From Pseudomonadota bacterium (lineage in GTDB: Bacteria > Pseudomonadota > Alphaproteobacteria > Sphingomonadales > Sphingomonadaceae), in NCBI GenBank assembly GCA_029779535.1, contig JAKPAG010000098.1, forward strand, positions 110,993 through 174,992: a stretch of 64,000 nt of DNA. The letters run 5' to 3'. The position numbers and the translations under genes were made by a program. Numbering within the stretch: the first letter of the stretch is position 1; each line of letters opens with the position of its first letter. The notes under the pieces are model-generated. The model saw only the letters and a program-made list of their open reading frames with translations. It ran no database searches and was not told the DNA's origin. Shown in pieces: positions 17,214 through 25,387 of the stretch.

Positions 17214-18950
17214 TCAGTTGCAGACCTGCTTGCACTGCCGGACCGTCCGCGAGGTCGGGCCGTCCGTGTAAGAGCAGGACGCGCTGACCCGGGCGAAGCA
17301 GATGTTGCCGCCGCACTGGCCATCGGGCACCGCCGAATAGCTGACCATCGAACCCGATCCGCAGGCCCGCCGCGCCGCATCGGCGGCCTTGCCCTGCGGG
17401 ATCGAGCCGCTGGACGGGTACGAGATTTCACCCGCCGAAACGCTGGCAGTGCGCGAACGGCCGCCTTGCACCGGCTGTTCGACATCGGTGCAGACTTCGC
17501 GGCAGACCTTGGCCTTTTCCTTCTCGGGCGCGGCGACGGCCTTGACCGGTTCCGCTTCCGGTTTCGGCTTGGCCTTGTCGGTCTTGTCGGTCTTGTCGGT
17601 CTTGTCGGTCTTGTCCGGCTTGGCCGCATCCAGCGCGGAACCGCTGCTTTCGCTGGCGAGGTCGGTTGGCACGGCTTGCGGACCATCGCCGCCTCCGCCG
17701 CCCAGCCACAGGCCGATCGCGATCAGCGCGGCCACGATCAGGCCAGCCGGCAGCAGCCACTTGGGCAGGCCGGACTTTGCAGGGCCTTCGTCAGGCGCGG
17801 CAAATTCCGCTTCGTCGACGCTCTTGATGAAGATCGGGCCGGTGCCGGCTTCGGGCGGGGGCGGCACGTTGGCGGAATAGAACGCGGTGCCATCGTCGGC
17901 CCCGCCGCTGCCGCCGCCGGCCGGGGCGATGAACTGGGTGGCATCGTCAGCCACTGGTGGGCGTGCGATCGGCTGGGTGTCTTCCGGCGCGGGGGAGCGT
18001 GCCCCGGGGGCGAAGGCTTCGAAGCCCGGTTCGCCAAAGAAGCCGAGCAGTTCCGACGCCTTCTGGATGCGGTCCTTGGCATTGGCGACCAGGCAGCGCT
18101 TGACCACCGTGCGGTAGGGTTCCGACAGGCTGTCGATCTCGGCCGGCAATTCGGGCGCCAGGATCGCCGACATGATCTGTTCGGCGGTGGTATCGGCCCC
18201 GCGCTTGCCGAACGGGGTTGCGTCGGTCAGCAGCTCGTGGACCATGACGCCGTAGCCCCACAGGTCGACGTTCGACTGGATCTTGCCGTTGACCCCGAAC
18301 TTCTTGGGGTTGAACTGTTCGGGCGCCATATATTCGATGGTCCCGACCAGCATCGACGAACTGCGGGTATCCCCGCTGGCCAGGTTCTTGCTGATCCCGA
18401 AGTCGGAAATCTTGGCGGTCAATTCGCCGTTGCGTTCAACCAGCAGGATGTTCTGCGCCTTGAGATCGCGGTGGATGATCCCGTGGGCGTGCAGGTATTC
18501 CAGCCCGTGCAGCACCTGGCGCAGGAACTTGGGCAGCAGCGGCGAGCCGGGATTGGCGCGGGCAAAGCCCTTGAGGTCGCCGGCGTTGGCATATTCCATC
18601 ACGCCGATCTGGAGTTCTTCTGTTTCGCCCAGCGCGTTGGCCTGTTCCAGCAGGACCACGTCGTAATAGCGCAGCAGGTTGGGATGTTCGAGCTGGATCG
18701 CCTTGCGGATTTCGGACAGCACCGAATACTGGTCGTTGCCCGACTGGCTGAAGACCTTCAGCGCCACCTCGCGGTTGAGCAGGGTGTCGTGCGCGCGGAA
18801 CACGCGCGCGAAGCCGCCCTTGCCCAGCAGGTCCTTTGCCGGATCGTACTCGTACCGGTCCCGAATTCGCACCATGCCCCGCCACCAACCCCTGCAAGTG
18901 ATCCACAGCAGCAGCGCCGCGACTGCGCCATACAAGGGATAAACCCGCAT
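17214..18950 (-). CDS. transmembrane Ser/Thr protein kinase
   Basis: A 578-residue eukaryotic-like kinase. Kinase domain at about 30-295: LGKGGFARVF (Gly loop), VALKVF (Lys), IIHRDLKAQNILL (catalytic loop), ISDFGISKNL (DFG), GTIEYMAPEQF (activation end); all catalytic residues are present. A Pro/Ala linker follows, then one strong membrane segment (WLLPAGLIVAALIAIGLWLGG, about 405-425). Outside it lie a DKT repeat and a Cys-rich domain of about 100 residues (CREVCTD, RACGSG, GQCGGNICF, CKQVCN). That outer domain suggests an envelope sensor. The 18950 start adds another hydrophobic stretch (AAALLLW region); the internal ATG at 18875, preceded by GGCGGGG, may be the true start and gives normal PknB-like topology. 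It heads the operon with coiled-coil, FHA, PP2C and Hsp70-like genes. Confidence 0.92.
   Translation of the reverse strand: MRVYPLYGAVAALLLWITCRGWWRGMVRIRDRYEYDPAKDLLGKGGFARVFRAHDTLLNREVALKVFSQSGNDQYSVLSEIRKAIQLEHPNLLRYYDVVLLEQANALGETEELQIGVMEYANAGDLKGFARANPGSPLLPKFLRQVLHGLEYLHAHGIIHRDLKAQNILLVERNGELTAKISDFGISKNLASGDTRSSSMLVGTIEYMAPEQFNPKKFGVNGKIQSNVDLWGYGVMVHELLTDATPFGKRGADTTAEQIMSAILAPELPAEIDSLSEPYRTVVKRCLVANAKDRIQKASELLGFFGEPGFEAFAPGARSPAPEDTQPIARPPVADDATQFIAPAGGGSGGADDGTAFYSANVPPPPEAGTGPIFIKSVDEAEFAAPDEGPAKSGLPKWLLPAGLIVAALIAIGLWLGGGGGDGPQAVPTDLASESSGSALDAAKPDKTDKTDKTDKTDKAKPKPEAEPVKAVAAPEKEKAKVCREVCTDVEQPVQGGRSRTASVSAGEISYPSSGSIPQGKAADAARRACGSGSMVSYSAVPDGQCGGNICFARVSASCSYTDGPTSRTVRQCKQVCN
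17572..17616 (-). repeat. 9-bp tandem repeat (five units) in the kinase linker
   Basis: Units of gtcttgtcg (last and first slightly changed) repeat without interruption and code for DKT repeats just outside the predicted membrane segment. As a perfect in-frame short repeat it can change length by slippage without breaking the gene. Confidence 0.8.
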
Positions 18951-18995
18951 AATTGCAAGCAGTCCATGGCGCGTGGTGCGACTTTACCAATTCGG

Positions 18996-19013
18996 GACAG
19001 GTGCGCACCTGTC
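18996..19013. promoter_or_regulatory. 18-bp perfect palindrome, likely operator
   Basis: GACAGGTGCGCACCTGTC is a perfect palindrome. It lies 46 bases upstream of the kinase ORF start and about 100 upstream of the aldehyde dehydrogenase remnant. Its half-site ACAGGTG recurs near the start of the adjacent LuxR-type gene. It may have served the lost dehydrogenase, the kinase operon, or both. Confidence 0.5.
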
Positions 19014-19110
19014 GCGTTGCCCCCTTCTGCGGCCCATCTCGCCCATGCTTGCCCCTTGATGGACCCCGCGCCGATCTGTGCAAGTTCTCGGCAAAACCGG
19101 ATCGTAGAGG

Positions 19111-19229
19111 ATGACCATGGCGGATATGCGATGCTGATCGGCGGCAAGCTGGTTGGCGCGGACCAGCGCTTTGACGTGCTGAACCCGGCGATGGAACAGG
19201 GGGGTCAGGCGGCGCCCGCCCCGACATAG
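19111..19229 (+). pseudogene. aldehyde dehydrogenase N-terminal remnant, frameshifted and truncated
   Basis: A TAGAGG site precedes ATGACCATGGCGGATATGCG, which as it stands stops after eight codons. Restoring one T (GAT TAT) gives MTMADYAMLIGGKLVGADQRFDVLNPA, a typical aldehyde dehydrogenase start (xxLIGGKxV...FDVxNPAT). Reading then ends after about 15 more codons at a TAG, where the end of the LuxR gene begins. So the gene has a one-base deletion near its start and lacks about 90 percent of its length. Only the ORF track's long shadow frame 17208-19229 hints at it. Confidence 0.7.
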
Positions 19230-19984
19230 CCCAGCCCCGCGGCCAGCTGGATCGACTGGGCGCGGCCCGTTGCGCCCAGCTTGGCCGCGGCATTGCGCAA
19301 GTGGAACCGTACGGTCGAGACCGACACGTCGAGGATGATGCCGATTTCGCTGTCGGTCTTGCCGGCGGCGGCCCAGCGCAGGCACTGCACTTCGCGCCGG
19401 GTCAGGGTTTGCGGCACGGTGGCGTTGCGCGGCCGTCCGCGCGCCTCGTTGTGGGTGGCGACCAGCCGGGTGGCGAGCGCCTGCATGTGTTCGGCCTGTT
19501 CGGCAAAGACCCGTTCCACCCCGATCGCCTCGCTGGAACACCACACCAGCGCGCCGACCAGCCCGCGCGGCAGGTGGACCGGCGTGATGATCGCATCGCC
19601 CAGCATCGGGTGGGCCAGCAAGCCGCGGCAGTCGATCCCGCTCAGCAGGCCGGTGTCGCGCCAGGTTGCCAGCCGCCCTTGCGTATAGAAGAACGGCTCG
19701 GCCATCAGCCGTGCGGCGGTCAGCAGCGGGGCGTGCAGCGCCAGCGAACGGTCCAGCCAGTAACGGTGGCCGGGATCGATCCAGCGGAAGGTGGTTTCGG
19801 CATAGGGGCGCCCGGCCTCGTCCGCCATGGGCTGGGGGTCGCCCAGATCGGCCTGGGCGGCGATGAACGGCAGACCGATCGCTTCGCCCAGCGCGTGGAC
19901 GGCGCTGACCAGCGCGGGTAGCTGGGCCCAGCAACGTGCGCGATGATCGTCCAGTTTCAGATCCCTTCCCGATCTACCTGCCAC
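19205..19984 (-). CDS. LuxR-type transcriptional regulator
   Basis: A roughly 259-residue protein with an N-terminal alpha/beta domain of the autoinducer-binding type (WIDPGHRYWLDRSLALHAPLL) and a C-terminal LuxR helix-turn-helix (LTRREVQCLRWAAAGKTDSEIGIIL, then VSTVRFHLRNAAAKLGA). No LuxI-type synthase is visible, so it is an orphan; the ligand is unknown. The start is uncertain: GTG at 19984 or CTG at 19960 (preceded by GGAAGG) are possible, and the ORF-track start at 20116 overlaps the receptor's leader. It is divergent from the TonB receptor at 20095 and likely controls it. Confidence 0.82.
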   Translation of the reverse strand: MAGRSGRDLKLDDHRARCWAQLPALVSAVHALGEAIGLPFIAAQADLGDPQPMADEAGRPYAETTFRWIDPGHRYWLDRSLALHAPLLTAARLMAEPFFYTQGRLATWRDTGLLSGIDCRGLLAHPMLGDAIITPVHLPRGLVGALVWCSSEAIGVERVFAEQAEHMQALATRLVATHNEARGRPRNATVPQTLTRREVQCLRWAAAGKTDSEIGIILDVSVSTVRFHLRNAAAKLGATGRAQSIQLAAGLGYVGAGAA

Positions 19985-19995
19985 AGGTGACAGGT
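19983..19995. promoter_or_regulatory. ACAGGTG-ACAGGT direct repeat near the LuxR start
   Basis: Two half-sites matching the palindrome at 18996-19013 sit side by side in the spacer between the LuxR-type gene and the TonB receptor. This may be an autoregulatory or receptor-controlling site. It is a short motif, so it is suggestive only. Confidence 0.35.
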
Positions 19996-20094
19996 TGCCG
20001 CTACGCCACGAATTGCGTCCATTCAACCCAAGCCTGGTCCGGGGCGTCGCCGCGTGCGCGCTCCGTACCGGAGCATAACAAGGGAGGTTGGATA

Positions 20095-22545
20095 ATGAAG
20101 GCAATTCGCATGGCATTGCTGCTGGGCACCACCAGCAGCCTGTTCCTGGCGCTGCCGGTCAGCGCGGCAGAGGCAGCCGACGCGCCCGAGGCGCAGGCCC
20201 CGGAAGGCGAAATCATCGTGACTGCCCAGCGCCGCGCGGAATCGCTCAACGATGTCGGCATGGCGGTGCAGGCGGTCAGCGGGGAAACGCTGGAAAACCT
20301 GCGCGTGACCGACGTGCGCGACCTGACCGCGGTGGCCCCCAGCTTCACCGTTTCGCAAAGCTACCAGGGCGTGCCGACCTATACCCTGCGCGGGATCGGG
20401 TTCAACACGATCAACCTTTCGGCGACCTCGACCGTCGGCACCTATGTTGATGAAGTGGCCTATGCCTACCCGATCATGAACACCGGGCCGGTGATGGACC
20501 TGGAACGCGTCGAAGTGCTGAAGGGGCCGCAGGGCACGCTCTATGGCCGCAACACCACCGCCGGCCTGATCAACTTCATCACCGCCAAGCCGACCAACCA
20601 GTTCGAAGGCTCGGTCTCGGCCGACTTCGGCAACTACAAGACCTGGAACCTGGGCGGGCACCTGTCTGGCCCGCTGGGCGAAGGCATCGCGGCGCGCATC
20701 GCGGTGCGCAGCGAACAATCGGACAAGGGCTGGCAGGTCAGCAATTCACGCGGCGACCGGCAGGGCAAGGTCGACAAGCTGGGCGTGCGCGGCGCGCTTG
20801 CGCTCGATCCGGCCGAAGGCACCCATTTCGACGTTTCGGCGTTCTGGTGGCGCAACCGTTCGGATACGGTGGCCGGGCAGGGCATCGGCTTTACCCCGGC
20901 GACCGATCCGGTGACCGGCACCAGCCTGTCGCGCCTGTTCAACGCGCCGGGGCTGGGGAGCTACATCGCCGGCAATTTCCCGACCAAGGCCACCCAGGCT
21001 GACTGGGCGGGCGAAGCCGCCCGCTCGGCTGACATCGGCACGGGCCTGGGGATGAAGGGACCGCTGGCCGAAAATAACCGGTTCTGGGGTCTGAAGCTGC
21101 GCTGGGACCAGGAACTGGGCGATGCCGCCAAGCTGGTTTCGCTGACCAGCTACAACGATTTCAAGCGCGATGCCCTGTCCGACTGGAGCGGCGCCCCGTT
21201 TGAAGTGCTGCTGCAGAAGACCGACGGGCGGATCAAGAGCTTCACCCAGGAAGTTCACGTCGAAGGCGAGGCGGGCAAGGTCAACTGGCTGGTCGGTGGC
21301 TACTATGCCAACGACCGGATCATCGACGCCAACCGCACCATGCTGGGGCAGAACGCCAACGTCGGCCTGATCCGCTACTTCGGTTCCACCCTGCTGGCCA
21401 CGCCGTTCAATTCGGGCGGCTACACCGCCACGCAGATGGCGCAGTCTTTCCGTTCGTACGAGGATTACGGCCGCATCCGCACCCGCACGTGGAGCCTGTT
21501 CGGCAATGCCGACGCGCAGCTGACCGACCAGCTCAAGCTGACGGCCGGGGTCCGCTACACCGAGGATCGCCAGCGCTACAACGGCTGCTCGCGCGATACC
21601 AACGGCAACATGCTGCCCAACGTCAACGTGGTGAACCGCGCGCTCTACTACCAGACCTATGGCGTGTTCGCGGCGCCGATCGTGCAGGGCCAGTGCAACA
21701 CCTTCAACCCGGCCACCGGCACTTTCGGCGAAGTCCAATCGGTGCTGGATGAAAACAACGTCGCCTGGCGCTTCGCGCTCGACTGGACGCCCAGCGACGA
21801 CACGCTGGTCTATGCCTCGGTCTCGCGCGGGTACAAGTCGGGGACAACGCCGATCAACGCCGCGAACCTGGCCCGCCAGAATGCGCCGGTGACCCAGGAA
21901 AAGCTGACCGCCTACGAAGTGGGCGTGAAGGCCAGCCTGGCCGATCGCAAGGTCCAGGCGAATGTTTCGGGGTTCTACTATGACTACCGCGACAAGCAGA
22001 TCAGCACCTACTTTGCCGATCCGATCTACACCGCGCTGTCGCGGCTCGACAACGTCCCGAAGTCGGAAGCCTACGGGGTTGAAGGCGAACTGGTGCTGCG
22101 CCCGGTCAAGGGCGTGACGCTGACCGGCAACGCGCTGTGGCTGAAGACCCGGATCAACAGCTACAACGGCACCAATGCCGCCGGCCAGCCGCAGAATTTC
22201 GATGGCTCCGAATTCATCTATAGCCCGAAGTTCCAGGCCAGCATGACCCTGGTCTACGATACCCCGGTGACGGACAACCTGGATCTGACCGGCGCGTTCA
22301 GCCTGCGCTATCAGAGCAAGTCGAACACGATCTTCGAGAACCTCGCGCTCTACAAGATCGATGCCTATGCCGTGGCCAATGCCAGCCTGGGGGTGCGCAG
22401 TGCCAGCGGCTGGTCCGCGTCGATCTGGGCGAAGAACCTGTTCGACAAGTACTACTGGTCGGCCGTGGCCAGCAACGCCAACGTCGTGGTGCGGTTCCCG
22501 AACCCGCCGCGCACCTATGGCGTGACGCTCGGCTTCGACTTCTAA
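20095..22545 (+). CDS. TonB-dependent receptor
   Basis: An 816-residue outer-membrane receptor. Signal peptide MALLLGTTSSLFLALPVSAAEA, then the TonB-box-like EGEIIVTAQRR, the plug domain (LRGIGFNTIN, VLKGPQGTLYGRNTTAGLINFITAKPT), and a 22-strand barrel ending in LGFDF, with the terminal Phe needed for outer-membrane assembly. The family imports large or scarce substrates with energy from TonB-ExbBD. The ATG at 20095 has AGGGAGG upstream. It is followed after 20 bases by the MpaB-family gene and is probably controlled by the divergent LuxR regulator. The substrate is unknown. Confidence 0.93.
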   Translation: MKAIRMALLLGTTSSLFLALPVSAAEAADAPEAQAPEGEIIVTAQRRAESLNDVGMAVQAVSGETLENLRVTDVRDLTAVAPSFTVSQSYQGVPTYTLRGIGFNTINLSATSTVGTYVDEVAYAYPIMNTGPVMDLERVEVLKGPQGTLYGRNTTAGLINFITAKPTNQFEGSVSADFGNYKTWNLGGHLSGPLGEGIAARIAVRSEQSDKGWQVSNSRGDRQGKVDKLGVRGALALDPAEGTHFDVSAFWWRNRSDTVAGQGIGFTPATDPVTGTSLSRLFNAPGLGSYIAGNFPTKATQADWAGEAARSADIGTGLGMKGPLAENNRFWGLKLRWDQELGDAAKLVSLTSYNDFKRDALSDWSGAPFEVLLQKTDGRIKSFTQEVHVEGEAGKVNWLVGGYYANDRIIDANRTMLGQNANVGLIRYFGSTLLATPFNSGGYTATQMAQSFRSYEDYGRIRTRTWSLFGNADAQLTDQLKLTAGVRYTEDRQRYNGCSRDTNGNMLPNVNVVNRALYYQTYGVFAAPIVQGQCNTFNPATGTFGEVQSVLDENNVAWRFALDWTPSDDTLVYASVSRGYKSGTTPINAANLARQNAPVTQEKLTAYEVGVKASLADRKVQANVSGFYYDYRDKQISTYFADPIYTALSRLDNVPKSEAYGVEGELVLRPVKGVTLTGNALWLKTRINSYNGTNAAGQPQNFDGSEFIYSPKFQASMTLVYDTPVTDNLDLTGAFSLRYQSKSNTIFENLALYKIDAYAVANASLGVRSASGWSASIWAKNLFDKYYWSAVASNANVVVRFPNPPRTYGVTLGFDF

Positions 22546-22565
22546 AACCGGAACAGGGGGCGGCA

Positions 22566-23456
22566 ATGCAGGATAGCTACCAGGGTCAGACGATCAATTT
22601 CGCCAGTCCCGCGGGCGAAACGGCCTTGCTTGCCCCTGATTCCCTGCAGTGGCGGATCTACAAGAACCAGATCGCGCTGGGGATCGGCGGGATTGCGGCA
22701 GTGCTGCTGGAATTCGCCGATCCGCGCATCCGCAGCGGGGTGTGGGATCATTCGACCTACAAGGCCGATCCGATCGGGCGTTCGCGCCGGACCGGCACGG
22801 TCGCCCTGCTGGCCTGCTATGGCCCGGCCAGCCAGGCGCGCGCGGTGATCGGCATGGTCAACCGCATGCACGGCAAGGTGAAGGGCGAAACCCCGGCTGG
22901 CGAAAAGTACCGTGCGCTCGATCCGGCCCTGCTCGATTGGGTCGCGGCGACGGCGTCCTATGGTTTCCTGACCGCCTATCACCGCTTCGTCGCGCCGCTG
23001 CCCCTGGCCGAGCAGAACCGCTTCCTGCGCGATAGCGCCGCGATCGGCCGCGAATTCGGTGCGCGCCGCACGCCGCAATCGGTGGCCGATTTCATGGCCA
23101 TGCTCGAAGAACTGGAACCCCGGTTCGAACCGCACCCGATCATCTTCGAATTCCTCGACATCATCGAATCCGGCAAGGCCGCGCCCAGCATCCCGCGCTT
23201 CCTGCACCGGGCCGTGGCCCGCGCGGCCGTGTCGCTACTGCCCGAGCATGTGCGCGAGCGGCTGCAACTGGGCCGCCGCTATGACCTGGGCCGGGTCGAC
23301 CGGCTGGCACTGCGCCTCGCCGGGCGGCTGGCGGATCGCCACAAGGACCTGTCCAGCCCGCCCTGCCAGGCGGCGGTGCGCCTGGGCCTGCCCGCCGATT
23401 TCCTCTATCGCAGCCAGGCGGAACAGACCCGCCTGCTGGCCGCCGCAGCGCGCTAA
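22566..23456 (+). CDS. MpaB/DUF2236-family oxygenase-like protein
   Basis: A 296-residue protein of the DUF2236 family, which includes the fungal MpaB oxygenase and relatives of latex-clearing protein. Visible traits: LLEFADPRIRSGVWDHSTYKADPIGRSRRT and the FLTAYHRFVAPLPLAEQNRF block with conserved His and Arg. Members bind heme and cleave or oxidise isoprenoid-type substrates in a few known cases. It starts 20 bases after the TonB receptor, suggesting uptake followed by oxidation of the same compound. Substrate not inferable. Confidence 0.75.
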   Translation: MQDSYQGQTINFASPAGETALLAPDSLQWRIYKNQIALGIGGIAAVLLEFADPRIRSGVWDHSTYKADPIGRSRRTGTVALLACYGPASQARAVIGMVNRMHGKVKGETPAGEKYRALDPALLDWVAATASYGFLTAYHRFVAPLPLAEQNRFLRDSAAIGREFGARRTPQSVADFMAMLEELEPRFEPHPIIFEFLDIIESGKAAPSIPRFLHRAVARAAVSLLPEHVRERLQLGRRYDLGRVDRLALRLAGRLADRHKDLSSPPCQAAVRLGLPADFLYRSQAEQTRLLAAAAR

Positions 23457-23521
23457 TCACTTGATCGCCATCGTCAGGGGTGATTGAACCTCGGGCAGGT
23501 TCGCAGCCCTGGAGGACAAAG

Positions 23522-24064
23522 TTGATTCGGCGTGTGTTTGCAGTGCTTCCCGCGTCCCTGCTGGGCATCGGCGGGGCCTTCGCGGCTCAGGCCGAAGTGC
23601 CGATCAGGGTGTCCGCCGTGCAATCCAGCGAAGAAGCCCATGCCCAGATCAACCGGCTGGCGCTGTCGGGCGCGATCACGCTGTTTAACGGGACCGATGA
23701 TGGCGCCCGCGTCATGGTCCGGCCGGTCACCGGGATCCGCCAGTCCAGTGGCTGCATGACCGACTTCGCCGCGATCAAGGCGACCAGGCTGGCCGGGTGG
23801 ACCTCGGCGGCGGACCACATGACGGTCTACTGGAGCGACGTGGACGAGCTGGAACTGGAGCCGCAGGCGGTCCGTTTTCATGCGTCATGGGTTGGGCAGG
23901 ACAAGGCCAGGCTGCTGATCCCTGACGGCGCGGCAAGATCCGCAGTCTGGGAGGCGCTGAACGTGCTGGTCAGCAATTGCGGCGGCGCGGCGGCTCGCAA
24001 ACGCGGACCTGCGCCGGGCGCTCTGGATAATGGCGAAACCACTCCCGCTATTGACGGCTGGTGA
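23522..24064 (+). CDS. exported hypothetical protein
   Basis: The best start is a TTG at 23522 with TGGAGG eight bases upstream; the ORF track extends to 23480 through non-protein-like sequence. The 180-residue product has a signal peptide (FAVLPASLLGIGGAFAAQA) and no recognised domain. The mature part shows a Cys in SSGCMTDF and another in VSNCGGA. It is 65 bases after the MpaB-family gene and convergent with the alcohol dehydrogenase; a 14-base palindrome (TGACCGGCCGGTCA) spans the junction. Confidence 0.6.
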   Translation: MIRRVFAVLPASLLGIGGAFAAQAEVPIRVSAVQSSEEAHAQINRLALSGAITLFNGTDDGARVMVRPVTGIRQSSGCMTDFAAIKATRLAGWTSAADHMTVYWSDVDELELEPQAVRFHASWVGQDKARLLIPDGAARSAVWEALNVLVSNCGGAAARKRGPAPGALDNGETTPAIDGW

Positions 24065-24082
24065 GCGGGCCTGACCGGCCGG

Positions 24083-25183
24083 TCAATCGAACCGCAGGAC
24101 GACGCGCAGCGCATCCCCGCTCTGCATCAGGGCAAAGCCTTCGTTCGCCTGGGCGAAGGGCAGGCGGTGGCTCGCCAGGCTGGCCAGGTCCAGCTGCCCG
24201 GCGGCAAACAGGTCAAGCAGGCCGGGCAGCTCGCTGCGGGTCTTCATGTTGCCCAGGAACGATCCCTTGACCGTGCGGCCCAGCTGAAGGGCGAAGGTGT
24301 CAACCGGCATGGCCACGCCGTCCGGCGGCACACCCAGCACGGTGCAGCACCCGCAGCCGACCCGCGTCGCCGCCAGCGCCTGGCGCATCAGTTCGGCATG
24401 GCCCACGCACTCGAAGGCGTGATCGACCCCGCCGCCGGACAGCTGCTGGATCGCGGCGATGGGATCGGGGCAGGTTGAAGGATCGATGAAATGGGTCAGG
24501 CCGAATGGCCGGGCCTGCGCGCCGCGCTGCGGGTTGGTATCCAGCCCGATGATCTGGCGGGCGCCCGCCAGCCGCGCGCCTTGCACCACGTTGAGGCCAA
24601 TCCCGCCCAGCCCGAATATGGCCACGCTCTGTCCCGGCTGGACCCGGGCGGTATGGGTCACGGCGCCAACCCCGGTCGCCACCGCGCAGCCGATCAGGCA
24701 GGCCAGCTCGAACGGCACGTCGCGGCGGATTTTCGCGACATTGCTCTCCTTGACCAGCACAAACCGGGCCAGGCTGCCGACCCCCGAATAGGTCGATACC
24801 GGCTGGCCGTTCAGCGTGAAGCAGTCCTGCGGCTGGCCCAGCGTTGCCAGGAAAGCCTCGCACAGGTTGGTCTGGCCCGAGCGGCAATTGCCGCAGGTGC
24901 CGCATTCGCCAATCGTCAGCGGGATCGCATGATCACCCACCGCCACGCTGGTTACCGCGCTGCCCACTTCACGAACGATCCCGGCGCCTTCGTGGCCCAC
25001 GATCACCGGAAAGGGGAAAGGCGCGCTGCTGCCGTCCAGCTGGTGCAGGTCGCTGTGGCACAGCCCGCTGGCCATGATCTCGATCACCACCTCGTCGGCG
25101 CGGGGATCGCGCAGTGTCACCAGTTCGCGCCGCATGGGCTGGCCCGGGGCGTGGCAGACCATGGCTTCGAGCTGGCGGCTCAT
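24083..25183 (-). CDS. zinc-dependent alcohol dehydrogenase (MDR)
   Basis: A 366-residue medium-chain dehydrogenase. Catalytic zinc ligands appear in GLCHSDLHQLDG and GHEGAG; the structural zinc loop GECGTCGNCRSGQTNLC has four Cys; GLGGIGLNVVQGARLAGA binds NAD. It resembles the long-chain/aromatic or NDMA-type alcohol dehydrogenases that oxidise alcohols to aldehydes or ketones. ATG at 25183 (the ORF track starts at 25264). It is divergent from the ferredoxin-P450 operon, and the TetR-type operator at 25330 may serve both, so it may oxidise the P450 product. Confidence 0.9.
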   Translation of the reverse strand: MSRQLEAMVCHAPGQPMRRELVTLRDPRADEVVIEIMASGLCHSDLHQLDGSSAPFPFPVIVGHEGAGIVREVGSAVTSVAVGDHAIPLTIGECGTCGNCRSGQTNLCEAFLATLGQPQDCFTLNGQPVSTYSGVGSLARFVLVKESNVAKIRRDVPFELACLIGCAVATGVGAVTHTARVQPGQSVAIFGLGGIGLNVVQGARLAGARQIIGLDTNPQRGAQARPFGLTHFIDPSTCPDPIAAIQQLSGGGVDHAFECVGHAELMRQALAATRVGCGCCTVLGVPPDGVAMPVDTFALQLGRTVKGSFLGNMKTRSELPGLLDLFAAGQLDLASLASHRLPFAQANEGFALMQSGDALRVVLRFD

Positions 25184-25329
25184 GCAATGTCTCCTGAAAG
25201 TCCGGCCTGTCCTATCACGAAATCGCCGCGTGTTTGCCCCATCGTTCCTATCCCGTTGCGCCATTTTTCACGCATCGCGCCCGAACGACGCGCAGCTGGC
25301 AATTCCCGCTTGTGAGTGGTCGTCCGGCA

Positions 25330-25347
25330 TGTAAGTGTCAACTTACA
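25330..25347. promoter_or_regulatory. TetR-type operator: TGTAAGT-N4-ACTTACA
   Basis: A perfect inverted repeat with 7-base arms, 41 bases upstream of the ferredoxin start and between two divergent genes. The same TRAGT-N4-ACTYA pattern recurs at other promoters of the catabolic island, so it is the best copy of a shared operator, most simply bound by the TetR at 27294. Confidence 0.7.
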
Positions 25348-25387
25348 AGAACGGGCGATCCTTGCCCGGCAAGGATGGGAGCAGGCG

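Noticed and set aside
15148-17271. A 707-residue + strand ORF
   Set aside because: Antisense shadow of coiled-coil gene B; no start site or domain.
7920-18950. Type VI secretion regulatory cluster
   Set aside because: Kinase, phosphatase and FHA are present, but no Tss structural genes are found nearby.
7920-18950. TerY-P triad
   Set aside because: Kinase and PP2C fit, but no vWA (TerY) gene or Ter genes are seen.
17208-19229. A 673-residue + strand ORF
   Set aside because: Mostly the antisense of the kinase; only its last 35 codons carry meaning, as the aldehyde dehydrogenase remnant.
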